NCBI RefSeq assembly: GCF_004216755.1
Contig: NZ_SGWZ01000008.1
Span: 62,001 to 126,000 of the forward strand
From: Kerstersia gyiorum
GTDB taxonomy: Bacteria > Pseudomonadota > Gammaproteobacteria > Burkholderiales > Burkholderiaceae_B
DNA length: 64,000 nt
Reading direction: 5' to 3'
Shown here: in pieces, positions 35,445-43,290 of the stretch
Layout: each line of letters starts with the position of its first letter
Numbering within the stretch: position 1 is the first letter of the stretch
The notes under the pieces: generated by a model
The model's input: the letters and a program-made list of their open reading frames with translations, nothing else
The model's database searches: none
Told to the model about the DNA's origin: nothing
Position numbers and translations under genes: made by a program

Positions 35445-36184
35445 TGTGCGGGTGCCTCGAACCACTTGTTGACGATGGCCTGGTAGCTGCCGTCAGCCTT
35501 GAGTTGCTGCAGCGCGGCGTTCAGCGCCTGGGTGAGTTCCGGCTTGCCTTTGCTCACGGCAATGCCGTATTCCTCGGTGGTGATCTGTTCGTCCAGCACC
35601 TTCATGTCGGGAGAGCTCTGGGCAAACAGCTTGGCGGCCGGCTTGCCCGTCACGGCAGCGTCGACACGGCCGATCTGCACCAGGTTGAACATTTCCTGAT
35701 TTTTCTCGACCTCCACGCGACGGATGGCCGGGTAGTGTTCCTTAAGGTAATTGACCGACTTGGTACCAACCTGCACCGAAACCCTGCGGCCATCCAGGTC
35801 CTGCAAGGCATGCACCGGGCCGTCCTTTTTCGTCAGCACGGCAAGGCCGCCGGCATAGTAGGGGTCGGTGAAGTCCACGACCTTGGCGCGCTCAGGCGTG
35901 ATGTAAATGGCGGAAATGGCGATATCGGCGCGGCCAGCCTGCAGGGCCGGGATCAGGCCCTTGAAGTCTATGTCTATCCACTCCACTTTCTTGCCCATGG
36001 CATTGGCCAGTGCTTCAACCAGTTCGATATCGAAACCGGTGCGCTGGCCATCCTTGACGAATTCCATCGGAGGGAAGGTGGCATCAGTGACTGCGCGCAG
36101 GGTTTCCTGCGCGTGTGCTGAGCCTGCGCTCCAGGCCAGACTCAGGGTCAGGGCGGCGGTTAGCAATGTGCGACGTGTCGTCAT
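35441..36184 (-). CDS. Periplasmic amino acid-binding protein of an ABC transporter
   Basis: 247 residues. Signal peptide MTTRRTLLTAALTLSLAWSA with cleavage after AHA gives QETLRAVTDATFPPMEF, the family 3 solute-binding start. Ligand-binding motifs GFDIELVEALANAM, GRADIAISAIYITPERAKVVDF and GRRVSVQVGTKS are present. ATG 36184 has AGGA at 7 bp; TTG 36190 upstream is not needed. Substrate is a polar amino acid, possibly histidine given the hutG at the end of the operon (inference). First gene of binding protein-permease-ATPase-hutG. Confidence 0.92.
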   Translation of the reverse strand: MTTRRTLLTAALTLSLAWSAGSAHAQETLRAVTDATFPPMEFVKDGQRTGFDIELVEALANAMGKKVEWIDIDFKGLIPALQAGRADIAISAIYITPERAKVVDFTDPYYAGGLAVLTKKDGPVHALQDLDGRRVSVQVGTKSVNYLKEHYPAIRRVEVEKNQEMFNLVQIGRVDAAVTGKPAAKLFAQSSPDMKVLDEQITTEEYGIAVSKGKPELTQALNAALQQLKADGSYQAIVNKWFEAPAQ

Positions 36185-36292
36185 GGTCAATCCTAAGAGA
36201 GTGGGTGCGGAGGAAGGAATGCGTATCGGGGCAATAAAAAAGACAGGGAAAATTTTTAGGGCCAGGGGAAAGGATGCGTGCGGGCAAGGGTG

Positions 36293-37039
36293 TCAGCGTT
36301 GTTGCAGGCGGGCGGAAATGCGCCTGGCAGCGGCTAAGGTCATCTCGATCAGGGCCTGGGGGCGTTTGGAGGCACGTGTGGACGGCGCCATCAACGTGAT
36401 CGACGCGACGGCCTGTGTCGGCCGCTGGAAAATGGGTACGCCCACACCCCAGACGCCGGAATCGACCTCGCTATCGGTGACCGCATATCCTTGCGCACGG
36501 ATGGCGTTCAGTTCACTGGCCAGGCGTGTGGTGTCGACACCCGGTTCGCGGGCCAGATAGGCCAGTGCCGCCTGCTGGCGCGTTGTCGACATAAAGGCCA
36601 GCAGGGATTTGGCAGATGCGCCGCGCGTCAGCGGCAGGCCGCGTCCTTTCGTGAAGGAGCAGCGCAGCGGGTGCTGGCTTTCGACCATATCCAGGCACAC
36701 GGCCTGGTCCTTCACCGTGACCAGCAGCCCGACGGTCTCGCCTGATGCCGCAGCCAGGGCTTCCATATCGAGCTGCGCTTCTTGGATCAGGTAGGAAGAT
36801 TGGTCGAACCCCCAGGCGAGCTGCACGCTCAGCGGTCCAGGCCCGTATTCGCCTTCATGTTCCGCGACAAATCCCCAGCGCTTGAGCAGGGCGATTTGCC
36901 GGTAAAGCGTACTTTGAGCCAGACCGGTCTGTTCGGCCAGGGCGGCAATACTGAGGGGGGCGTCGTGCCGTGCTAGCGTGGCCAGGACATACAGCACACG
37001 ATCAGCGCCCGCCCCGACGGATTGATCTGTTGTCACCAT
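36293..37039 (-). CDS. IclR-family transcriptional regulator
   Basis: 248 residues. Winged-helix ADRVLYVLATLARHDAPLSI, ALAEQTGLAQSTLYRQIALL at the N-terminus; GAF-type effector domain with CSFTKGRGLPLTRGASAKSLLAF and the C-terminal GVGVPIFQ. ATG 37039 is preferred to the upstream frame start at 37066. It lies upstream of the amino acid ABC-hutG operon on the same strand with a 108-bp gap and probably regulates it. It is the last clearly chromosomal gene before the conjugative element. Confidence 0.9.
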   Translation of the reverse strand: MVTTDQSVGAGADRVLYVLATLARHDAPLSIAALAEQTGLAQSTLYRQIALLKRWGFVAEHEGEYGPGPLSVQLAWGFDQSSYLIQEAQLDMEALAAASGETVGLLVTVKDQAVCLDMVESQHPLRCSFTKGRGLPLTRGASAKSLLAFMSTTRQQAALAYLAREPGVDTTRLASELNAIRAQGYAVTDSEVDSGVWGVGVPIFQRPTQAVASITLMAPSTRASKRPQALIEMTLAAARRISARLQQR

Positions 37040-37583
37040 CGAGTTCCAAGCTGGTTGATGGCACAAAGATTATCAATTTGTGGCTTTTTTCTTCGAAATT
37101 ATTCCCATATTTTGAGAATCAAAAGGGAAAACCCCGAATGTTTTCTTGCAACTGCTTGTTGGGTTCTTCACTTTGCAGGCCTTGGGCAGACAGTTTTTCC
37201 GTGCCAGGCAAACGGGGGCATGCAGCGTCGTCCCCGCGATTGGTGGCTCGGCGCTGCGCGAAGGGCTGAAACAAGGAATCAGAGAAATAAAAAATGGCCA
37301 TTGTCAAGCCTTTCGTGAAAAGCGCACGAGGCTTAAAACCATATACGGGGCAATAGGTTAGCTCTGTTTCATGCTGCTTGCAGAGGATGCAGCGTTGTGA
37401 GCTGGGAGCCACATAAGAGCCTGGAGAAAGCAAGCCGGGTCGCGTTGCAGCGATGGAAATTGCCAAGGGCTGGCTGGCTTGTTCAGTCATCTTAGCCCAC
37501 TCCCTCGCAGCCCATCCAGAACGAAGAACGCGCAGCGTTGGGCTGCACGTTCGAAGGATGGTCAGTCTGGTTCCAGTGCATCT
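37040..37583. other. Intergenic boundary region between chromosome and conjugative element
   Basis: No convincing gene in 544 bp. The IclR-proximal part (37040-37150) is A+T-rich and should contain the iclR promoter. A 20-codon ORF at 37294-37356 (MAIVKPFVKSARGLKPYTGQ, stop TAG) has AAGGA about 15 bp upstream and could be the truncated start of a chromosomal gene cut by the insertion; the idea is weak. The element end should lie here, just past the DUF2274 gene. The octamer TTTTTCAT described for Tn4371-type junctions was not found; the nearest is TTTTTCTT at 37086-37093. An inverted repeat with one mismatch is at 37526-37552. Confidence 0.4.
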
Positions 37584-37829
37584 TCAGCTTGGCTTCGGCG
37601 GCAAGGCCTTGCTGGCGTTTCCTCTTCTGAATCCCCGATCCCCCGCCATGAACGCTTCCAGCATGTGCGGGATCAGCGTCGTGGCATCGACCGCCTCGCC
37701 ATACGCCTGCGCGTGCAGCGCAGCGTAGCGGTCGAGGTCTGATTTCAAGCTGGCCGGGCAGGCAAAGGTCAGCTTCACGCTCTCGGTCTTGGGCAGCGGC
37801 CCCAGCCGCAGTTTTCTGGTCGTGCTCAT
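37584..37829 (-). CDS. DUF2274 protein at the end of the trb operon
   Basis: 81 residues. LRLGPLPKTESVKLTFACPA then LKSDLDRYAALHAQAYGEAV has the pattern of a ribbon-helix-helix-like DUF2274 protein, which regularly follows trbI in Tn4371-type elements. Charged C-tail RGFRRGNASKALPP. ATG 37829 overlaps the trbI stop by 4 bp. Function unknown; a regulatory or DNA-binding role is suggested by the predicted fold only. Confidence 0.82.
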   Translation of the reverse strand: MSTTRKLRLGPLPKTESVKLTFACPASLKSDLDRYAALHAQAYGEAVDATTLIPHMLEAFMAGDRGFRRGNASKALPPKPS

Positions 37830-39103
37830 CGGGAAGTCCCCTTGTTGAAGAACAGCGGCTGATAGGGCCGCAGCACCAGATCGCGGTTCACGAGGATGCG
37901 CACCGGCAAGCCGGGGCGGCTGGTCAGCGTGGGTTGGATGTTGAGGTTGCGCCGGGTCACTTCCTGGCCGACCTGGTTCACGGTGTCCTGCAGGCTGTCG
38001 CGCCCGGCGATGATGACGCGATCACCGTCCTGGCGGTTCTCGGGTGCGGCCAGTTCGGCACCGACGCCCAGCAGCGTGGTCAGCACGGCACCTGCAAAGA
38101 TCCGATCCCAATGCCAGTCCACGTCGTCTTCCAGACCGGCATAGCCTGCCGGATCGGTGCCCACGAGGTTGTCGAGCGTGAGCGAAGACGTATCCGGCAG
38201 GATGATACGGTTCCACACCACCTGCACGCGGCTCTGGCCGTAGCTGACCTGGCTGTTGTACTTGCCCAGGATACGCGAACCCTGCGGGATCAGCAGGAAC
38301 TTGCCGGTGGCCGTGTCGTAGATCGGTTCCGTCACCGTGGCGATCACGTCGCCCGGCAGGTCGGACTTGATGCCTGTGACCAGTGCCCCGGCAATGACGG
38401 TTCCAGCCATCACCTGATACGGCAAGGTGGGCATTTGCAGGTTGCCGGAATTGCGGGTTTGCGTAGAGCCACCCGTCCGGAACGCCTCTTTCTGGTCTTG
38501 TCGGTTCTGCACGGCAGTCGGGTCAGCAGGCTGGGCCGCCGTCGAGGCCGGGCCAGCAGCCAGTGGATCAAAAGCGGCATTGGCAGCGAAGCCTGGTGCG
38601 GCAGCGACCTGCGACTGCGCCACGGGCGCTGCCTGCGGGGAACCAGTGCGGAAGAATACCGATGACGCTGCCGCCGCTTCTTCTTCCTTGCGCAGCGCAT
38701 CGTTGGGGTCGTAGCCTGGCGCGGCATAGGTAGCGGCGACCGGCTGCTGCGAATTGACGATGGCTGGCCCCAGGTCGCCGGGCAGCGGAGGCCCCAGCTC
38801 CGGCACATCGGGCGGCAGCGCTGGCAGCTTGGAGTAATCCGTTGGCAGCGCATCCAGCCCTTCCGACTTGGACACGCGATCCACGTTGTACAGTTCGGCG
38901 GATTCACCCGCGCCGCGTTGCTGCGGTTGCAGCGACCAGATCAGTGCGCCCATGACGCCGACCGACAAGCCGCCGGCGAGGATGGCCAGCGTGTGCCGGT
39001 TCAGGCGCGTGACCGGGCGCGGTTGGGCGCGCAGCGCCACCACCTCGGGTGCCACCTTGTCCGCCTGCGGCGTGGCAAGGTCGGGAATGTCGTCCTGGCT
39101 CAT
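37826..39103 (-). CDS. trbI: TrbI, VirB10-like T4SS core component
   Basis: 425 residues. A short cytoplasmic N-tail, one membrane helix (about 34-56, LAILAGGLSVGVMGALIWSL), a long Pro/Ala-rich periplasmic linker (about 80-200) and a C-terminal VirB10 beta-barrel domain (VMAGTVIAGALVTGIKSDLP, LLIPQGSRILGKYNSQVSYG). It spans the envelope and forms the outer-membrane core with TrbG. ATG 39103 was chosen over the longer frame, which overlaps trbG entirely. It begins 2 bp after the trbG stop codon. Confidence 0.95.
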   Translation of the reverse strand: MSQDDIPDLATPQADKVAPEVVALRAQPRPVTRLNRHTLAILAGGLSVGVMGALIWSLQPQQRGAGESAELYNVDRVSKSEGLDALPTDYSKLPALPPDVPELGPPLPGDLGPAIVNSQQPVAATYAAPGYDPNDALRKEEEAAAASSVFFRTGSPQAAPVAQSQVAAAPGFAANAAFDPLAAGPASTAAQPADPTAVQNRQDQKEAFRTGGSTQTRNSGNLQMPTLPYQVMAGTVIAGALVTGIKSDLPGDVIATVTEPIYDTATGKFLLIPQGSRILGKYNSQVSYGQSRVQVVWNRIILPDTSSLTLDNLVGTDPAGYAGLEDDVDWHWDRIFAGAVLTTLLGVGAELAAPENRQDGDRVIIAGRDSLQDTVNQVGQEVTRRNLNIQPTLTSRPGLPVRILVNRDLVLRPYQPLFFNKGTSR

Positions 39104-39105
39104 GC

Positions 39106-40110
39106 TCAGTTCCTCCCGGCGATGCCATCCGTGCGCTCGATGCGCACCACATCGCCCTTGTCGGCCCCCAGGCGCAGTTCTGCCGCACCGAACAGGCGAT
39201 CCACGATGTAGTACGGCGAGCGGAAGCGATAGTTCACCAGTTGCCCGTCGCCCTGTGTGCCGATGACGAACAGCGGCGGCAGCTCGCCCTGGGCGATGCC
39301 TGCCGGGAACTGGATATAGACCTTCTCGCCATCGTCGAAGGCGCGCAGCGGCTTCCAGGGTGGATTGCTGCCGCTGATTGCATAGCGAAAGCGGATGTTC
39401 TCCAGCGACAGCCCCGCATCGACCGGCGCGGCAGCGCTGGCCGCCTGCGCCTGGCGTTGCAAGGCCAGCATCCGGTCTTTCGGGTAGTCCCAGGACACCG
39501 ACGCCATCCATGCACGCTCGGTCGAGGTCAGTTCCAGCAGGTATGTGCGGCGGCTGGTGGTGATGACCAGATTGGTTCTGAGGCCCGAACGGATGGGTTT
39601 CACCAGTACATTGACGCGCAGATCGGCCCCGCTGCCGCTGGAGGTGTCGCCCACGATCCAGCGCACCGTGTCGCCCGCAGCGACCGTCACCAGTTCCTCG
39701 CCGGGCTGGAGCGCGATCACCGTCACGCGGCCCACGGACGCATAGACCTGGTACAGCGCGCCATCGGTGAAGGGCCAGACCTGGATCGCATTGACGTAGC
39801 CCTCGCGGGTCGGCGCGATGCGCGCTTCGGCATTGGCGCGAGAAACGCGCACCTTCTCGTCGGCAGGCTCCGGCGTGATCGGGGCCGAATCAATGCCCGG
39901 CAGCGGCTTCAACTGTGCTGGCAGCGCCAAGGGTTCGGGCACCGCCACGACTTCGATGGGTTTGGGCGGCTCGGGCAATGGCTGCGCCTGCACCGGCTCA
40001 TCGAGCGAAATGACCGGCGGCGGTTTGCCCTGCGTGGCGCAGCCCGCAAACAGGACAGTCGATGCCAGCAGGATCACCGGCAATGCGGTTTTACGGAAAT
40101 TTGCATTCAT
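39106..40110 (-). CDS. trbG: TrbG, VirB9-like T4SS core component
   Basis: 334 residues. Lipoprotein signal MNANFRKTALPVILLASTVL with lipobox FAGC (Cys24). A Pro-rich segment to about residue 80 precedes the VirB9 domain: ARIAPTREGYVNAIQVWPFT, IALQPGEELVTVAAGDTVRW and the C-terminal PWKPLRAFDDGEKVYIQFP, ending near the DKGDVVRIERT strand. Unlike VirB9 of some systems it carries its own lipid anchor. ATG overlaps the trbF stop by 4 bp. Partner of TrbI and TrbF. Confidence 0.95.
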   Translation of the reverse strand: MNANFRKTALPVILLASTVLFAGCATQGKPPPVISLDEPVQAQPLPEPPKPIEVVAVPEPLALPAQLKPLPGIDSAPITPEPADEKVRVSRANAEARIAPTREGYVNAIQVWPFTDGALYQVYASVGRVTVIALQPGEELVTVAAGDTVRWIVGDTSSGSGADLRVNVLVKPIRSGLRTNLVITTSRRTYLLELTSTERAWMASVSWDYPKDRMLALQRQAQAASAAAPVDAGLSLENIRFRYAISGSNPPWKPLRAFDDGEKVYIQFPAGIAQGELPPLFVIGTQGDGQLVNYRFRSPYYIVDRLFGAAELRLGADKGDVVRIERTDGIAGRN

Positions 40111-40811
40111 GGTTTGGCTCCTTCAGAAGAATCCAGTTCACGGCTCCACGACAAGCCATTGACGTAGATGCCCAGCGGGTTGCGGCGCAGGCGTTCTTCG
40201 GTGCGCGGGGTCTGCTGCACGATGGACACCACCGCCGTCCATCGCTCCAGCCCGGCCGCCGCGCCATTGACGTAGCGGCGTTCTGTCCAGCGCACGTTGA
40301 ACGACGCATCGCTGGCGCGAACCACACTGGTGATCTGCACCGTCACCGACTCCTTGCCGATGCGGGCGAACGGGTCGTTGGTGCGGGCGTAGTCGTTGAG
40401 CACGGCCGCGCCCCGATCTGTGGTGTAGTCGTAGGCATCGAGCCAGTTCTGGCGCACGACGATGGGGTCGATGGACAGCGAGCGCACCAGCGTCACGAAG
40501 CGCGCGATGTGGTGCGCGGTCTGGGCATCGGTGGGCCGGTACGGCGTGGCCGCTTCGCCCACGGTACGCACCTGGCCGGACTGATCGACCTCGATGACAT
40601 AAGGCGTGACGATGGACTGGGCCGAGCGCCACACCAGGCCACCGGCCATCAGCAGCGCGAGCACCAGGCAGCCGAAGGCCATCAGCCGCCAGTTCTTGGC
40701 CTGCACGCGGGCCGAGCCGATGCGCTCGTCCCACACCTGGGCAGCGGCTTGATACGGAGTGGCAGGCTGCGGCGTATCGGCATAGCGCACCTGCGGTCGT
40801 TTGAATCGCAT
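40107..40811 (-). CDS. trbF: TrbF, VirB8-like T4SS inner-membrane component
   Basis: 234 residues. Cytoplasmic N-tail of about 43 residues, one helix (RLMAFGCLVLALLMAGGLVW), then the NTF2-like periplasmic VirB8 fold with VIEVDQSGQVRTVGEAATPY, DPIVVRQNWLDAYDYTTDRG and the C-terminal RRNPLGIYVNGLSWSREL. It bridges the inner-membrane complex to the TrbG/TrbI core. It starts 18 bp after trbL. Confidence 0.95.
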   Translation of the reverse strand: MRFKRPQVRYADTPQPATPYQAAAQVWDERIGSARVQAKNWRLMAFGCLVLALLMAGGLVWRSAQSIVTPYVIEVDQSGQVRTVGEAATPYRPTDAQTAHHIARFVTLVRSLSIDPIVVRQNWLDAYDYTTDRGAAVLNDYARTNDPFARIGKESVTVQITSVVRASDASFNVRWTERRYVNGAAAGLERWTAVVSIVQQTPRTEERLRRNPLGIYVNGLSWSRELDSSEGAKP

Positions 40812-40828
40812 AGAGTTCTCCTTGAAAG

Positions 40829-42223
40829 TCAGCTATCGGAATCCCGCAGGCTCGGGCCTTGGCCCGAACCGCCGCCGTCGCCACCGCGCAGCGTGTGCGC
40901 GGCCGTGGTGGTGGCCTGGGTGAGTCGTTGGCGGCGTTGCAGGCGCTTGGCCCAGCCGGGTTGTTCCTGCTTTTGCGCATTGGCCGTGTCGCCAGCGGCA
41001 TCGCCTGTGGTGGCCTGCCCGGAGCTGGCAGCGCCACCGCCGGAACCACCATCGGTGCTGGAGCCTTGCCAGCCTGCTTTGAATGGCGCGGCCGCCTTGG
41101 CTGCCGCCGCTTTGATACCTGCACCGGCGCGTTGGCCTGCCGCCTGTGCGCCGCCCTTGGCGACACTGCCCAGCCCTACCACTGCACCCTTGGCCCCGCC
41201 GCCCGCAGCGGCAGAACCGGCCTGGAAAGCCGACTTCGCGCTGCCAGCCGCCGAAGTCGCGGCCCGCGCGCCAGCCCCAGCGAGCTTGGCGGCAGCCGGT
41301 GCCATGCGCGCCCCGGCCATCACCGCACCGCCCACGCCGGTGGCCGCAGCACCTACAGCAACCGCCGCGCCTGCGGCACCAATCGCAGCACCGGCCATCG
41401 CCCCAGCACCCAACTGCGGTGCGCCGGATACCAGCCCGGTGGCAATGCCCGGCCCGAAGATCCCCAACGCCAGCAGCGTGAGCGAGGCCAGCATGATGAC
41501 CACCGCATGGTCGATGGACGGCTCGGCCGGATGCACCTGGAACTCGGCAAACAGGCCCGAGCCGATGCCAACAATGACGGCCAGCACCAACACCTTGATG
41601 CCCGAGGACACCACGTTGCCCAGCACCTTTTCGGCGAGGAAGCTGGTCTTGTTCCACAGCGCGAACGGCACCAACACGAACCCGGCCAGCGTGGTCAGCT
41701 TGAACTCGATCAGGGTGATGAAGAGCTGGATTGCCAGCACGAAGAAGCACAGGATCACCACGGCCCAGGCCAGAAACATGACCACGATGGGCGTCATATT
41801 CACGAACACCTCGGGAAAGCCCGCCATGTCACTGATCTGCTCAAGGATCGGCGCTGCCGCGTCAATGCCGGTCTTGGCCAGGCGTCCCGGTTGCAGAAAT
41901 TCGCCCATGCTCATCGTCGAGCCGCTGGCCGTCAGGCCCAGGCCCGCGAACGAGCGGAACACGATGCCGGCCAGCCAGTTGAAGTTGTTGATGATGTAGG
42001 CGAAGGCGCCGACGTAGAGCACCTTGCGCAGCAGTTTGGCGATCACATCATCGCCCTGGCCGGTGGCGTGGCTCATCGCCCAGTACAGCCCAGCGATGGT
42101 CATGTCGATGACGATCAGCGTGGCGGTGAGGAACGCGACTTCGCCCTGCAGCAGCCCAAAGCCCGAGTCGATGTAGCGCGAGAAGGTAGCGAGAAATCGG
42201 TCGATCACTGTCACGTCATTCAT
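40829..42223 (-). CDS. trbL: TrbL, VirB6-like polytopic membrane component
   Basis: 464 residues. Six to seven hydrophobic helices up to about residue 280 (VAFLTATLIVIDMTIAGLYW, IVVMFLAWAVVILCFFVLAI), with ILEQISDMAGFPEVFVNM in a loop, then a long Ala/Gly-rich low-complexity region (about 280-400) and a basic tail RLQRRQRLTQATTTAAH. VirB6-type proteins form the substrate channel in the inner membrane. Its ATG overlaps the stop of the trbK-like gene by 4 bp. Confidence 0.93.
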   Translation of the reverse strand: MNDVTVIDRFLATFSRYIDSGFGLLQGEVAFLTATLIVIDMTIAGLYWAMSHATGQGDDVIAKLLRKVLYVGAFAYIINNFNWLAGIVFRSFAGLGLTASGSTMSMGEFLQPGRLAKTGIDAAAPILEQISDMAGFPEVFVNMTPIVVMFLAWAVVILCFFVLAIQLFITLIEFKLTTLAGFVLVPFALWNKTSFLAEKVLGNVVSSGIKVLVLAVIVGIGSGLFAEFQVHPAEPSIDHAVVIMLASLTLLALGIFGPGIATGLVSGAPQLGAGAMAGAAIGAAGAAVAVGAAATGVGGAVMAGARMAPAAAKLAGAGARAATSAAGSAKSAFQAGSAAAGGGAKGAVVGLGSVAKGGAQAAGQRAGAGIKAAAAKAAAPFKAGWQGSSTDGGSGGGAASSGQATTGDAAGDTANAQKQEQPGWAKRLQRRQRLTQATTTAAHTLRGGDGGGSGQGPSLRDSDS

Positions 42224-42534
42224 GGCACGTCCCCCTCGAAGGGCATGGCGTCCTGGTCACTGATGGTGGTGTCGAAGCTCGGCGGGATCGGTGGCAGATC
42301 GGCCAGCGTGCGGAACTCGTCAGACCCGGTTTCACCGGCGAAGAAGCGCCGCCGGAAGGCCTCAGCCGCTGCCAGGCAGGCGTCTTCGCCTGCCGTCGTC
42401 CTGTCGGCCGCACACTGCGCACGCAAAGCCTTGAGCCTCACGGGATCGGCGGCCAAGGCAACGGCCAGGTCTTCGGTCGGCTGCTGGCTGCAAGCGACCA
42501 GCAGCACAGGCAACAGCAAGGAAACGCATCGCAT
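42220..42534 (-). CDS. trbK: TrbK-like entry-exclusion lipoprotein (TrbK-alt)
   Basis: 104 residues. Signal MRCVSLLLPVLLVAC ends in lipobox LVAC (Cys15). The mature part has RLKALRAQCAADR and ACLAAAEAFRRRFFAGE, two conserved Cys residues and an acidic C-end. It corresponds by position to RP4 TrbK (between trbJ and trbL), the lipoprotein preventing entry of a second copy of the element. It is clearly related to the EexN gene product at 50.2 kb (LKxLRxQC, AEAxxxRFF), so the element encodes two such lipoproteins. Confidence 0.85.
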   Translation of the reverse strand: MRCVSLLLPVLLVACSQQPTEDLAVALAADPVRLKALRAQCAADRTTAGEDACLAAAEAFRRRFFAGETGSDEFRTLADLPPIPPSFDTTISDQDAMPFEGDVP

Positions 42535-42546
42535 GGTCGTCTCCCG

Positions 42547-43290
42547 TCAGTTGCCGTAGAAATCCACGCGCTGCGGCGTGTAAGGCGTGCCATCCCCCAG
42601 AAAGCGGCGCGTCACTTCCCGGCCACGTTCGACAGCCGCCGCCTGGCGTGCCAGTTCCAGCGCGGCGGCGCGTTCCTGCGTGATCTGGAGCTGCTGCGCC
42701 TGGATGGATTGCTTGGCCTGCAGGGCCAGAAGCTGGTTGGTCGCCTGCATGGCTTGCAGCGCGCCGGTGGCGGACTGACTCTGGCTGACCAGGTCGGACA
42801 GTGCGCTTTCGTCTTGGGCCAGGTTCTGCGACACCTGCGCCTGCATCCGCATCGCGGTGTGCAGGCCGTTCAGCGTGTTTTTCCAGCGCTCCTGCGCGTC
42901 GCGCAGCATCTGGTCGCCGCTGACGGTCGCGGCGTACTGCTTCGGGTACAGTCGGGCGAACGTGGCATCCATGCTCTGCACGTCGTAGGCCAGGCCGCGT
43001 GCCTCGGCGATCAGGCGTTCGGTGGTCGCCAGCGTCGAGCGCAGGCGATTGACGATGTTGAAGTCCAGCTTGGCCAGGTTGCGCGCCTGGTTCATCAGCA
43101 TCTGCGCTTCGTTCTGAAGCTGGTTGATCTGGTTGTTGATCTGCTCCAGCGTGCGCACGGCGGTCAGCGTGTTTTGCACGAAGTTGGACGGGTCAAACAC
43201 CGTCAGCGCGGATGCAGGCTGTGAGGCCAACAGCGATACCGACAGCACGGCGGCGAGCGAGACGGACAGCAAACGGGGTTGGGTTTTCAT
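42547..43290 (-). CDS. trbJ: TrbJ, VirB5-like pilus-associated protein
   Basis: 247 residues. Signal MKTQPRLLSVSLAAVLSVSL, probable cleavage after ASA or near residue 28, then ALTVFDPSNFVQNTLTAVRT, the family start. Almost wholly alpha-helical coiled coil (TLEQINNQINQLQNEAQMLM; QQLQITQERAAALELARQ). VirB5-type proteins sit at the pilus tip and help donor-recipient contact. The last 20 residues (RRFLGDGTPYTPQRVDFYGN, 228-247) contain a motif shared with EexN. ATG overlaps the trbE stop by 4 bp. Confidence 0.93.
   Translation of the reverse strand: MKTQPRLLSVSLAAVLSVSLLASQPASALTVFDPSNFVQNTLTAVRTLEQINNQINQLQNEAQMLMNQARNLAKLDFNIVNRLRSTLATTERLIAEARGLAYDVQSMDATFARLYPKQYAATVSGDQMLRDAQERWKNTLNGLHTAMRMQAQVSQNLAQDESALSDLVSQSQSATGALQAMQATNQLLALQAKQSIQAQQLQITQERAAALELARQAAAVERGREVTRRFLGDGTPYTPQRVDFYGN

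Noticed and set aside
37119..37490. 123-codon minus-strand ORF in the boundary region
   Set aside because: No domain, no ribosome site and a composition unlike the neighbours; likely chance.
37526..37552. Inverted repeat as terminator of the trb operon
   Set aside because: Has one mismatch in each arm and no T tract on the minus strand after it.
40062..42559. Long plus-strand ORFs across trbF, trbL and trbK
   Set aside because: Low-complexity Ala/Pro/Arg translation produced by reading the opposite strand of the Ala/Gly-rich TrbL; the trb genes overlap by 4 bp in a normal operon.
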